A stretch of DNA of 64,000 nt from Azolla caroliniana (Eukaryota; Polypodiophyta), in assembly GCA_043228905.1 (NCBI GenBank), contig JBHGNT010000010.1, positions 17,484,001 to 17,548,000 on the forward strand. Reading direction: 5' to 3'. Each line of letters opens with the position of its first letter. Position 1 is the first letter of the stretch. This document shows, in pieces, positions 53,081 to 64,000 of this stretch. The notes under the pieces were generated by a model, which was not told where the DNA came from, made no database searches, and worked only from the letters and a program-made list of their open reading frames with translations. Both the position numbers and the translations under genes were made by a program.

Positions 53081-54959
53081 GTGGCCATGGGTTCAAAACC
53101 CCTTAGTGATATGTGATATTCTACATGATAACGACACATGGCATATCAACATGGTTGAAGTAGGCATCATGTCAACTATTGTGATTTAATGATGTTGCAT
53201 AATTGCTTACATGTTATAACCTTTCAATGGTCTTCGAGGTGCAAAACGCAATTAATCAATGACCATGATAGATGGACGGACATTAAATGTTGTTTTCGTA
53301 GCTTGAGTTTTATTTATGGATTATGGATGTCCATTAACAAGACATGCTAACAAGCTTTGGGTAACATTCAAACTACATCCAGACACAAAGTTTGTGAACA
53401 TATAAGACACATTCATTTGTTTGTAAGTTGGGTTTTGGTTTAGGTATATTCATATTCCTCTTCAAAAGAGAAGACCAACTACCTTTGTTTTTCCACCTTT
53501 AACCACATTTCACCATATGTTTTGATTTGTGTGGATAGGTGTTGCCTTTGTGATTTGTCTCGCTTGTAGGGTCATCTTTACAAGCATGCATTTATATGTG
53601 TTGGGAGTTCATTTAAGGCTACGGGAATATAATGTGGACATAATTACGTAGTATATAAAAGGGTTAGTTAATACTACGTTTACCACTTAGACATGTAATA
53701 AACGGAAGGGTCCACACTTAATTTTGGTTGTAGTGCTTGACCACATCCTTGAGTGGACAACCCAATCCCATTGTCTGAACGTAGTTTGGGATGTGCACAA
53801 GCCTCAAATGGGTCTTAATCGTGGCTACGTACATTAATGGTATTTTTTTTTTGTTTCATTGATTATAATTTATTTATATTAATTGTTGTATTAGAGTGTG
53901 TCCTTGTTATAGTGACCTAGCTCAATTGACCTAGTAATCGATGAGAAGAGGGGAAATGGCAACCATGATTGCCAAGGAAAAATCCTACTCTTTCTCTAAT
54001 GCGATGGGTGTTTAAAAAGTGTGAGATTTATGATCAGAACATGTAAGTTTTAAAATCCTACTCTCTTCCCTCGATAGTCTAGGCCACACATGATTTTCTC
54101 ATATGAATTTTGGTTTGAATATGTAACATTGACAACTCGTCACTTACTCTATTATCATCATTTCCTTAGACAAGACATGTCTTCATTGGGTTGTAGAAAA
54201 TGAACATTAAAGCCTTTTTATGAGGAAGTGTTTGTATATTGTGAGCACGATGCAAAATTTAATGTTTGTTAGAACAAACTTAATGCTTGAATCACGATCA
54301 TAAGGTTATAAATCATAAGCTTTACTAGACACTTTCACGTTGTCCATTAGTATGTAATATGTTGTTTCAAAATCATAAGATTAAGTTCAATATAACGATC
54401 CAAATAAAAATGCAATTCTAGCTCAAATTTCAATCATTGACTTCTATATTAAAAACGTTTTAATAAAAATCCATGATCTATATTTACATATGTTCAGTGT
54501 ATTCTTTAACACGAAAGTATAAACAAAATCAGAAACTAAGATAGCTAGGCTCCATTTGCCGTCACAATTTTACAATTTTTGCCATTATTGCTGGTGAAAA
54601 ATGGTCAATAACCTTACATTTTTGTTTACCAATCACTTTTTTTATAAAGTCTTCATAACCCCATAATAAATGAATATAGAAACACAGGATGTAACCACCA
54701 ATATTATGTGAATATTTGACTTGTATACAATCAATACATCCTATACACACATAGAAAACAACATCATTGTACATGTTTGTTTTATTGATGTGTTCATCTG
54801 AGTTTAGTATACTATTGTACATGTTTTCAAAGTATCCATTTCACATGTCAAATATTCTAAACATGTTTATGCTAAAAAGAATTTGATAGTATTTTTTATC
54901 TTCGACAATTATTGAGTTATAAATGTGGATTTAGCTAGAGCATTAAAAGCAGTGTGAAC
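53081..54959. other. Intergenic, nothing recognised
   Basis: AT-rich. No coding, RNA or clear repeat signal found on either strand. Confidence 0.45.
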
Positions 54960-55550
54960 CATACAAGCTCGTTGATACCATACACTTACATATACGGGAG
55001 AATATGTACAACTTATGCAAAGCTTTAAGGTACATATTGATGTGCCCACGACAAATAAATGTAGTGTATTTGAGTTTAAATTGGTTGGAAAACTATTATA
55101 CATTGGAAAATCAATGGCAATTGGATGTGAAGTGAAACTAATGTTATTTAATGCCATGGTAAAACAAGTTTTGCATTATGGAGTAGAAGTGTGGGGTGGC
55201 ACTATCCCTCTTAATGCATGAAATGAGATTAAGAAGCTTCAAATGATGTTTTGAAGGAGACAATTGGGAGATAAATCCACCGCCTCCTACGATATCATGC
55301 TCTTGGAAACATATGTTCAACCTATAGAACTATTTGCATTATAGAGAATATATAGAGGCATTACGAAAATATATTAAATCATAGGATATCACTTCTTACT
55401 TGGAATGTTGGATTTACACTACAGAATAATGACAATAGCAGAATTCTCTCATATGGTTGGGTAGTAGACATTAAAAAATGGTAAAAAGATGGGACGTGGA
55501 TAATCTTTCAAAGGTCTTAAGGAATGTTATGAAATATGTAATTATTGAGG
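54960..55550 (+). pseudogene. LINE ORF2 C-terminal fragment
   Basis: Plus strand with stops: LVGKLLYIGKSMAIGCEVKL, MLFNAMVKQVLHYGVEVWGG, NEIKKLQMMF.RRQLGDKST, SYDIMLLETYVQPIELFAL, then RISLLTWNVGFTLQN and YGWVVDIKKW. The last motif matches SGWMQDIKKWFGRWD of the remnant at 19850, so this is the same LINE family, with the segment just before the part kept there. The V-L-HYG-E-WG motif is typical of the region after the LINE RT. Confidence 0.8.
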
Positions 55551-58307
55551 GAATATTAATGGAGCACTACCAGAGGAGGAATGAGGACGAAGCCCACTGT
55601 AGATAATAGCAAGCATAAGCACTTTACCGAAGGGGACTAGCGCTTATACTCCACCCCCTTTTATTTGGGTTGGATCTCAATTGCTCACAATAAGGAGAAC
55701 TTGTCTAGAGAAGGATTTCCTGCTTAGATTCTTTCAAATGTTCTTCCCTACCAACTTAGCTACCCGGTGACGTTGTTTTCACAACAACTAGAACACCATA
55801 GGTTGACCCGCTAAGGAAAACGTGGCAAGATGCTAAAAGGACAATTTAGAAATTACATTGTAAACATTAGCCTTGAACATTCGTTTTAATACAAGGCAAG
55901 AAAGTATATTGATCATATTCAACTTTATCACATTATGAATATGAGGATTAACTCTCATAGAGCTTTGACACTACTTCGCACTTAATCAAATAAACCATGT
56001 ATTGAAGTTGCATTATGGCGTCAAAATCCGCCAAATTTAAAGGCGTGTTAGGTATGTGACTATTAAATTTTAACTAATTGTTTGAGCAAACATAAGGGTT
56101 TAAAAACCAAAAAAAGGGAAGAGGTGCCAAACCACCTAATCAAACCTAACGATGACATGAGACGGACCTGACCCTCCCAGATGTCCCATGCCATTGAGTG
56201 TCGACACAAGTCCTACCTTGGATTCTCATAGGATTGCACTTGCTTAGCTAAGTGCCATAGCCACACTAATATAGTCTCAACATAAGTTAAGCCTCCCTTA
56301 TAAGAATGTAGCCAACCTTCTTATATAGGTAACCCCTAGGCCTTGGTGTGTTCACACTGAACTTCAAATGAAGTGATCATGAGATAATATGTTTAACAGT
56401 TTATCACATATCATAGAATTTTAATATTCAATTCAGAACCTCATTCCTTTTTAATTGACTTGCACATATTCATCATAATAGTAGGATAAAGTATAGAAAA
56501 CATATCTCATGATCAATTATGGTTATGTATATAACATTGATAAAGGGCTAATGGAGGATGTGTATCACTTGCTTTTTACATGCTCCACCTAGAGTGTTAG
56601 TTGTGAAAGCTATGATGAGATATTCAGAGAGGTTGATCACTTACAAACTTCATGAAAACCCTGCCCTACAAATAAATTACAACACAAAATTAAATACAAA
56701 ATATTTTTTTATGCTTGCAAAGAAATCTAAGATAACAAAGAGTACACTGAGGGATACCATGTTTAATTAAGATGGGATTAGACAATTGTCACCCTATACC
56801 ATTTAAAGGGTATAAACACTAAATATAGCTTAGATTAATGACATCCCTGGCATTCCCACTATGTGGTTTATGCTACATCCCTCATCATGATTCTACTTGT
56901 TACGTAGACATCCCTCATCACTTTTGTAGTTAGAGAACCACCTTTTTCCAATATAAATATGACATTGCTTACTTTAGAGCTAAAGAAAACATTATTGTTT
57001 GGTGGCATGAATGACTCCAGAAGATTTTTACAACATGATACACAACAGTCTTTCATGTCACATACCTCTAGGATGCAAGAGGATATAGACATGTATGGCC
57101 ACTCTTCGATGGATAAATAAGATCCTAATTAATATGGAAAGTTACTTCAACAATTGTGCAATAGTACCAAAATTTTCTTCTGCAAATGCTAGTATATCTT
57201 TATGTAATGATTCCAATGAGTTTAATATAAGAAACATAACAGAAGCGATCCATAGTTTCCCTTACAAACAAGATACAAAACTGGACCGTAGGACTTCATG
57301 CATTGATATTAAATGTATGGAAGAATTTAAGCATATGAAGTTAAACCATATTTGTGCATTGACTTTGCAAATATGTATCTGTAGATGGTTGAAGATTTAT
57401 TGCAAAATACAAATTTGCAAATTTGTGGAACACTAAAATGCAAATGGGAAGCTTTCACGAAAGTAATTAACATATGTACAAAGAAATGCTTTTCAATTTA
57501 GTAGATATTGTATGTACTATGATTACTTTAAGTTGCAATAGTATTCCTACGTGCATACAAATTAGTCGCATCCATCCTAATCTAGTTTTCTGCACTATAA
57601 TTACCAAACTTATTTGCTCTAATTTCTACTTTTAGGGTCTCCCATGCGACAAAGGTTAATGCCTTATTTCTTCTAATTTCTTAGGCTAACACTTGGCTCT
57701 GACATGGGCAAACTCTTCTAGAGCAGATAACCAGCCCAGATAATTTTTCTTTCCCTCTCTAACTCAAATTTTCAATTAATGTCACAATCTTGCCAATCAA
57801 CATGATGTGGCCTGTAAATATACTATAGAATTCTGGTGAGACACCAAGAAATACCAAGGAACCATTCTTCTAGTTCAGATACTCCACTTCCTACATAATG
57901 AGAATATGTACTGTTCCAATTCAATATGAAATGTAAGACCCTCTTTATTCTTCATTTTGACATATTTTACTCAAATTTCCAGTCTTGATGATTGTTACTT
58001 ATCAAAGCTATATCTCTTTTGAGGTTACATTAGATGCTTCAGTTCTAAGGATGCTCTTCGCAAATTACATAACATCGTATATAGCTTACTCTTAAATCTC
58101 TTTGATTTATCTCTCCATTTCTCGTATCTCTTGTCATGAGGTCTTTTTAGCAACTTACAATAAGAGTATTGACCTCTCACCCCATACAAACATTAGCATG
58201 TATAAAAAGATGTAGACATGATTTACTTCTATTCAAATGTTCACATCTCTTGTAACCCATCTTCTGTAATTGCACCTGTTTGTTCATATAGATGTATTAT
58301 ATATATA
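55551..58307. other. Intergenic, nothing recognised
   Basis: AT-rich, with only short open frames without conserved motifs. Ends at the MsrA-like gene stop codon. Confidence 0.45.
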
Positions 58308-61300
58308 TTACCTGCGTAGAACTTGCTGTAACTTTAATCTGTATTTGATAAAATTGTCTATTATGTTGGTTATATCTCTTTTATTAGAATCAGAGCACAT
58401 TCCAGCAGCATAAGCATTAAGTCTGGTGATAAAATGTGATTGTGAGAGTTCTTCTGTAGCCGCATTCCCAAGCAGTTGCATTAACTCAGTTTTCCGTCTT
58501 AGTTCGAATTTCTGTAACATATCCTAAAATCTTAGTTTGCGATGTTATAAATAATGGCACATCAGCATCTGTGGAGTACCTTACATTTACAAACAATGTA
58601 TTCTCCTAGTTTTTCCCAATTATCATACACCCAATTTCCCAATCAGTAGTGTAATGAGTAAATAATAGGATTCTAGTTCTCCTAGGTAGTGATGTCTATT
58701 TTCCCAAGTAGTCATGTAATTAGTAAAACAAAATAGGAATTCTGGTTCTCCTAGTTACTGCATGCCCATTTTCTAATTATAAACATAAAAAAGAAATAAA
58801 TCTTCTGATTTGACCAATCAGCATCAATGTCCAGTTTCTAATCAGAAGCATAATTAGCAAATTAAGCTTCTGATTTGACCAATGAAGACAGTGGCTGAGC
58901 ATACATAAATGAAATTCTGTAATAAGCCAGTATTTTTTCCGTAATTTCTCAAGCATATATTTGTATATTTTTGGTAAAGAAATTACCTGATGCTCAGGCT
59001 CTGCGGGGAAGAATGCACCAGCAGGCTCAATTCCCGTGGTCAAACTCCCCCCTTCTAACTTGGCTTCTTCTCGCACCTTGCTTAGCAAAGCAAGATTTTC
59101 TTGTTCTGGCCCTTGGAAAAAAATCACAGATCTATACCAAAGGAAAATATTCTTGTTACTAAAAGTAACAGTGAATGACATAATCAATCTATTTATATTA
59201 TATTATATAAAGCCATACCGGTATTGATCACCCACATCTGGACCCTGCCCAAATACTTGTGTAGGATCATGACTTGACCAGAACACATCCAAAAGCTGTT
59301 CATAAGTTACTGCTGCCGGATTGAATTCTATCTACATGAAACATGGTAGAATATCACAATCCATCCAAATTTATAATCATTGCAATGGCAGTTACGTATT
59401 ATGCTTTATCCTCGTCAATTACATATTAGATAAAAAGAGATAAACAAGACATGATGAAAGAACACATCAAAGAAACTGCATGTTTCCAAAGGGTTGAATT
59501 TTGATCATTGTGTGAAGTTTGGAATGCCATAGTACATGATTCTTAAAGCTGTAAACAAGATATTTTACTACTGTCAAAGTGATTATGATTAATTAATATT
59601 TCCTAAATTATTATTTTTCCTTTTTCTATGATTATCCATTTCCAGGCATCAAGTATTGCTTCATCTTTGGTTAAATCATCTTGATTATAAGTTGTAAAGT
59701 TATGATCACCATCTTAGATTTCCACAGTGATTGCAAACGACACTAAATATTTAAATAGGAGAAAAGATCATGCTTTCAACTAAAGTTTCATTTCTGAATG
59801 CAACAGACAAGGAATACTAACAGAATATAAGTACAATTTACACAGTCAACTACCTTAAGACTAACGTCCTTAATATCTTCCTTCTATATGAAAACTATTT
59901 GTATATTGCACTTGTAAAACTTTAGGACTATGGCAATAGCGCTGCTCACATTGTGATAAACAAAGTTCCATGAACATTACCCTGACTTCATTTCTTTGCT
60001 CCCAACTTATATCACATCATCCTCTGTTCCTTAATCTTTTGCTTCCAGTTTTATAAGTATTATTTGAGGTTGAAATACCATGGTTATGTAGAAAATGCAG
60101 GGATCTTAGATTAACTCTCACACAGCAAGATCACTTAGAAGACTTTAAGGAAATATCAATAGATTAGGAGAAACGACCTCTGATTACAAAGATGTAGAAT
60201 GGTTTATATAACCAGTATCTAGGTGGAACCCAACGGTCACTTAATTAGGTTCAGGCTATTCTAACTATATTCACACTTAACAGTTACTTAACTAGGTTCA
60301 TACTATTCTAAGTATGTTAACACCCAACAGTTACTTAACTAGGTTCACACTATTATAATTATGTTCACACCAACGCTTTCATAGGATACACATTAATTGT
60401 AACAGGTTATTTCTTCAACTTTAGAGGCAATCAATATTATTGCTTCAATATTGGAGGATGGACTAAAAGTCTCGTGGAATGAACAAAGTCTCATGTGTAT
60501 CAAGGTTAAAAATACCAAAAGAGCTTGAAAGGAAGAAGCTATGGTTCTCTATGTACTTTCCAAAGAGATAATTGTCTGGAAACTTTCAATATAAGAAAAT
60601 GTGAATTCAATTTGGTAATAGACTCTAGTGTAATGTCACATAAAAAACACACTATAGGGAATTGCTTAGCATGTATTATCGTAAGTAGTATAAGGAATTT
60701 TCTGAGCCAAACCCTTATATCCTGATTTATATTATACACCAAATGATGTAGTTTTTCTGATACATCCCATCTCAGAGGCTATGAGCAAACCTTGATTTCT
60801 CTAATTTCTCTGTAGAGAAATGGTAGTATGAAGAAGGTGTCCAAGCCTAGAAAAAACGAAGAAAAAAACTATTTTCTACATTTATGTCAAGAAACACAAT
60901 GTAAAGAAGGACATACCTACAACATCACGAGAAAACGGATCATACATGAAAATGTTCAAACAATTGGAAAGAGATACGAGAAAGACATAAGTAAGCATAA
61001 CAACAATAAAAAGAAAATTCTGATTTTCTACACTAAACTTTTCACGCAAATTGAGAGGGGGCAAAGAAAAAATCACCCTTTAACTCAAAAATATTCCAAT
61101 GAAACAATAGAGAGCGGGAAAAATAAAGGAAGAAAAAGAAGTATGTGGAAACAATGTCATGGAGAAACTTGATCTTTCATGTCAAATCAACAAATAGTTA
61201 GGGCTAGAAATGGAAGTGGATTGCAGAGAAATATCATATATTAACAAATATCGATTTTCCACGTTAATCTTCAAATTAAATCAATAGAAAGAGAAAGAGA

Positions 61301-61846
61301 AAAAATGAATATTACTCAATGGTACCATGAAAATACCTGATTCTCAACAATAAAATCTTCAAAGAAAAAAAAAAGACAGATAGAGAGACAGAGAAAAAGT
61401 GGAGATATAGCAACAATTCCGTGAAAGGATCTGACAAATTTTTAGATGAATCAAGATAAATGGAGTTGGACGAAAAGATGGGAAGGAGAAAGAGCGAAAC
61501 TAACCTGGACAGCTTCTGCGTGATCACCGATATTGCGATACTCAGGGTTAGGTTTGGATCCGCCTGTGTATCCTGCGGTGGTTCTGAGGACGCCACGGAT
61601 GCACCCGAACACAGCTTCCGCCTGCCAGAAGCTTCCCAGGGCAAAAATGGCGGTCTCCGACTCCTTCCGAGAAGAAGGAGAATAAGTGGTGGTAGCAATG
61701 GAGGAGGAGAGATCGGTAACGCGAATGCCTTCTGCTGCCTGTATGGGTATGAAGGAAGCGACGAAGAAGAGGAAGAAGAGAGGAAGAAGAAGAAGAAGAA
61801 GCAGAAGCAGACGATGAAGGAGGGGAGAGGGGATCGCAGATCCCAT
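58308..61846 (-). CDS. Peptide methionine sulfoxide reductase A-like protein, MSRA5 type (active-site Cys replaced by Ser)
   Basis: Minus-strand exons 61846-61505, 59331-59219, 59131-58987, 58511-58308; GT-AG introns, phases agree; 267 residues. Start at [12 protein letters not shown], because a hydrophobic run ([20 protein letters not shown], residues 13-32) follows like a signal peptide; an upstream in-frame ATG at 61879 would add 11 basic residues. MsrA fold motifs: [19 protein letters not shown] (66-85), [70 protein letters not shown], then [12 protein letters not shown] and a less conserved end. Classic MsrA has GCFW; here Ser72 stands in place of the nucleophile and Cys82 is the next cysteine. 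As I recall, Arabidopsis MSRA5 (At2g18030), also with a secretory leader, has the same GSFW. Repair activity on Met-S-sulfoxide is therefore doubtful. Confidence 0.9.
58600..58910. repeat. Degenerate tandem repeat in MsrA-like intron 3
   Basis: About four units of 65-80 bases built from TTTCCCAAT.AG..GTAAT.AGTAAA and TTCT.GTTCTCCTAG / CTTCTGATTTGACCAAT. The last two units are closest to each other. Confidence 0.65.
60229..60375. repeat. Three tandem copies, about 47-50 bp, in MsrA-like intron 1
   Basis: (A)CAGTTACTTAACTAGGTTCA.ACTATTCTAA.TATGTT recurs three times, with more change in the first copy. Confidence 0.85.
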
Positions 61847-61887
61847 GTCTGTCTGTTTCCTGTTCTTCTTCGTTCGCACAGTCCGCT

Positions 61888-61982
61888 CTCTCTCTCTCTC
61901 TCAGGCCTTCTGTATGTATGTATATGTATATGTATATGTATATAATATACGTATACGTATATATACGTATATATTCGTATGT
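61888..61982. repeat. CT and TATG/TATACG microsatellites in MsrA-like 5' region
   Basis: (CT)n at 61888-61904, then GTATGTATGTATATGTATAT-type sequence to about 61982; just upstream of the start codon, so in the 5' UTR or promoter of the minus-strand gene. Confidence 0.85.
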
Positions 61983-62061
61983 TAAATGTATACATATTCA
62001 TATACATACACGTATTGTTACACAAAGTGTGTGTATTTGTCGCCGTATTGTAAAGAGTAGC

Positions 62062-62660
62062 AATAGGCCCAGTTTCAGCTCGAACCGAACCGTTAAGCCA
62101 TGATTTAAAAGTTTATAAGTTCCAAAATAATTAAATGGTTTTGTTTCGTTTCGTTTTAATTCTTCATAAACGGTTCGGTTTGATTCTGAAACTGGGGTTT
62201 ATCGGTTTAAGTGGTTTGGTTTAAAGGTTTATAGGTTTTCGGGCTACCTTTTTTTATCCTTTAAATGTTTATGTAATTTAATGGTTTAGTTCATGTTTTT
62301 TATTGATTTAATTCACTTAACTTAAATGTTTATCTAATCTAATGGCTTAATTAATGCTTATTTATTTAATTACATAATTTAACATAAAGACTGATTTAAT
62401 TTAACGTATTTTTATTTATTTAATTTTTAATTAGTTTGGCTTAAATGTGGTTAGGTTTAAACTTTTTATTAAATGGCTCGGTTTGCTTTCAACTTTTCCC
62501 TAAATGTTTTTGGTTTACCTTTTCTTAAATGGTTTGGTTTAATGACTTGAAAGTTCAAAAACGGTTTGGTTTGGTTTTTGTTTTATATAAATGGTTTGGT
62601 TCAGTTCGGTTTGGTTTCAAGGCAAAGAAACCGAAACTGAACCGGGCCCATTGGTAGCAA
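62062..62660. mobile_element. MITE-like AACCG/CGGTT-rich element upstream of MsrA-like gene
   Basis: Left end GTAGCAATAGGCCCAGTTTC and right end (reverse complement) CTACCAATGGGCCCGGTTCA form imperfect inverted repeats; GTAGCAA occurs at both outer edges and may be a target duplication. The interior is GGTTCGGTTT, TTTAAATGGTTTGGTTTA and similar. No coding capacity. Same sequence style as the element at 10721-11146, though the termini differ. The hAT superfamily is a guess. Confidence 0.6.
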
Positions 62661-62905
62661 AGAGGAGAGAAGAGAAAAAGGAGGGGAATGTGTGTGGAGA
62701 GGGCCATTTCATATGAAATTCTCAACCTAGACAAAGCGAATGTGAAAATACATTACACAAAGGCATACAACCAAAGAGAGCCAAAGACAGATAGACCTCT
62801 TCATATGGCATTCTCGATATCGTCTTATCTTATCACACCCCTCTGCACCAACCTTCTTCGTAGCTATACTATTCCTTCCTCCGAGTCGAATCGGATGTGC
62901 TCACT

Positions 62906-63124
62906 GTTTCCATTTCCTGACAATGGCTTTGAAATCTAAATCCAAATGGGTCACTATTCAATGGATATCCTCCCTAATTAGAACATTTTTTATTATTAAT
63001 TGAATACAAACCAAATGAGCCAGTTGTTTCCCTTCCCTATCAATGACTTTGAGATCTAAATCCAAAAGGGTCACCATTCAATGGATATCCTCCCATTAGA
63101 ACATTTTTTATTAATCAAATACAA
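62906..63124. repeat. Two direct copies of a 120-bp unit
   Basis: GTTTCC.TTCC, TCTAAATCCAAA.GGGTCAC, ATTCAATGGATATCCTCCC and AGAACATTTTTTATTA recur in 62906-63010 and 63026-63124. Confidence 0.92.
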
Positions 63125-63341
63125 AAGAGTTTGATGGTCAACATAGAAAAGTGACTAGCTTAGTAGGTAGTGTTTGAACTTCTTAGTTCCATAAATCATA
63201 GCTAGCCTCAAGCTCCATTGTTGAGTGCTACCAGTCAACTTTGGATAACATGTTGTTGGTGTATTACATAATTACATCCTTAAATTGAAAAACTTTCACC
63301 CCACGAACACTCCTAAATAATGGATAACAATTGAAGAACGT

Positions 63342-63590
63342 AGCGCATATCTATTAGTGACGCATCATTGTTATCCATGATGTCTAAAGAATTCAGAACC
63401 TAGTGATGGTGTTGCATATGTAGCGATGATCTTCTAGAAATTTCTAGACAACAATTGAAGGATATTCTAGAAGTTTTTCAATTCATAACCTAGTGTTGTT
63501 GATAGCCCTTAGTGCATATCTATGTGTGACGCATCATTGTTATCCATGTTGTCATTGTTGTCTAAAGAATCCAGAACCTAGTGACAGTGT
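63342..63590. repeat. Two direct copies, 169-bp spacing
   Basis: AG.GCATATCTAT..GTGACG, CATCATTGTTATCCATG and TCTAAAGAAT.CAGAACCTAG recur at 63342-63415 and 63511-63590. Confidence 0.85.
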
Positions 63591-63876
63591 GACCAATATG
63601 GTCTAAACATAAGCTTCCTTAAAGGACATCTACATGAGGTGTTGTATGATTGGGGAAATATCTAGATGTGCATTGGCACAACATCAAGATAGTTGGACAA
63701 CTAACATGTTTCTCACCTATGATTAGGAGCTTGATGTATCAAGTCATCTCGAATGCGAGCAACCAACATTATGTCAACCATATGAAATCCAATTGTGGGG
63801 TATCCTTATCACCACAGAGGTTTGACCCATTGATACAACTCCTAAGTGGTGGTCCAATCTGCATATCTTCCATCTC

Positions 63877-64000
63877 TAGTCACTAGAATTGGTAGTAACA
63901 CATGGACAACCAACATAAGCAATGCTCAATGTAGCACAATATTTGTTGCACATCGTCCATCTTAGTCACTAGAATTGGTAGTAACACATGGACAACCAAC
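63877..64000. repeat. Exact 38-bp direct repeat, runs to window end
   Basis: TAGTCACTAGAATTGGTAGT and the 18 bases after it occur unchanged at 63877-63914 and 63963-64000. The second copy is cut by the window edge and may be longer. Confidence 0.92.

Noticed and set aside
53085-53110. Possible tRNA or SINE box B (GGGTTCAAAACCCC)
   Set aside because: No box A and no cloverleaf could be drawn around it.
55745-55780. Minus-strand TAGCTAAGTTGGTAGGG resembling tRNA box A
   Set aside because: No box B at the right distance and no acceptor stem; not a tRNA gene.
57095-57436. 113-codon frame in AT-rich intergenic DNA
   Set aside because: No recognisable motif, no splice context and no neighbour gene; expected by chance at this density.

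Overview
The window is nuclear DNA of a land plant. Two of the genes recognised are plant-type (SPT5 with a plant-like C-terminal repeat region, and a single-Myb protein of a family I know only from plants), all three are split by GT-AG introns, and the rest is LTR retrotransposons, LINE debris, MITE-like elements and microsatellites. The LINE remnants and the low similarity of intron sequence to anything I know from flowering plants make me lean to a fern or other non-flowering plant, but that is a weak guess.

Layout. 1-6554 (+): SPT5, 21 exons, lacking only its first exon(s). 6.6-10.7 kb: AT-rich intergenic DNA with short repeats, a dispersed LTR-like repeat and a dead LINE piece. 10.7-11.15 kb: a MITE-like AACCG-rich element directly upstream of a six-exon Myb/SANT gene (11459-16260, +). 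16.3-22.5 kb: decayed LINEs (minus strand), an AT-rich block, a decayed Ty3/Gypsy integrase and repeat copies. 22.5-50.8 kb: a GC-richer nest of LTR retrotransposons. 50.8-50.9 kb: assembly gap (N). 51-58.3 kb: microsatellite cluster, then AT-rich intergenic DNA with one LINE 3' piece. 58.3-61.85 kb (-): a four-exon MsrA-like gene whose active-site Cys is Ser. 62.06-62.66 kb: a second AACCG-rich MITE-like element directly upstream of that gene. 62.7-64 kb: short direct repeats.

The nest, as resolved from LTR ends, primer-binding sites and target duplications: Copia E1 (+, 22520-39039 visible) was entered by Copia E2 (-, 23983-36656, TSD GATCG), which was entered by Ty3/Gypsy E6 (-, 24779-32067). 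E1 was also entered by Copia E3 (-, from 39040), which carries Copia E5 (+, 39890-45518, TSD CTGTG) and abuts Copia E4 (+, 46359 into the gap). The innermost elements E5 and E6 have intact reading frames and identical or almost identical LTRs. The outer ones, E1 and E2, carry stop codons that look like C-to-T changes at CAG and CGA codons, as expected of old, cytosine-methylated copies.

The host genes do not form a pathway: SPT5 acts in transcription elongation, the Myb protein is a putative nuclear DNA-binding factor, and the MsrA-like protein is probably secretory. I found no RNA genes, no CRISPR and no clearly new multi-gene system. The points most worth following are the two young elements, the CAG/CGA stop signature, the AACCG-rich elements at two promoters, and the Cys-less MsrA.
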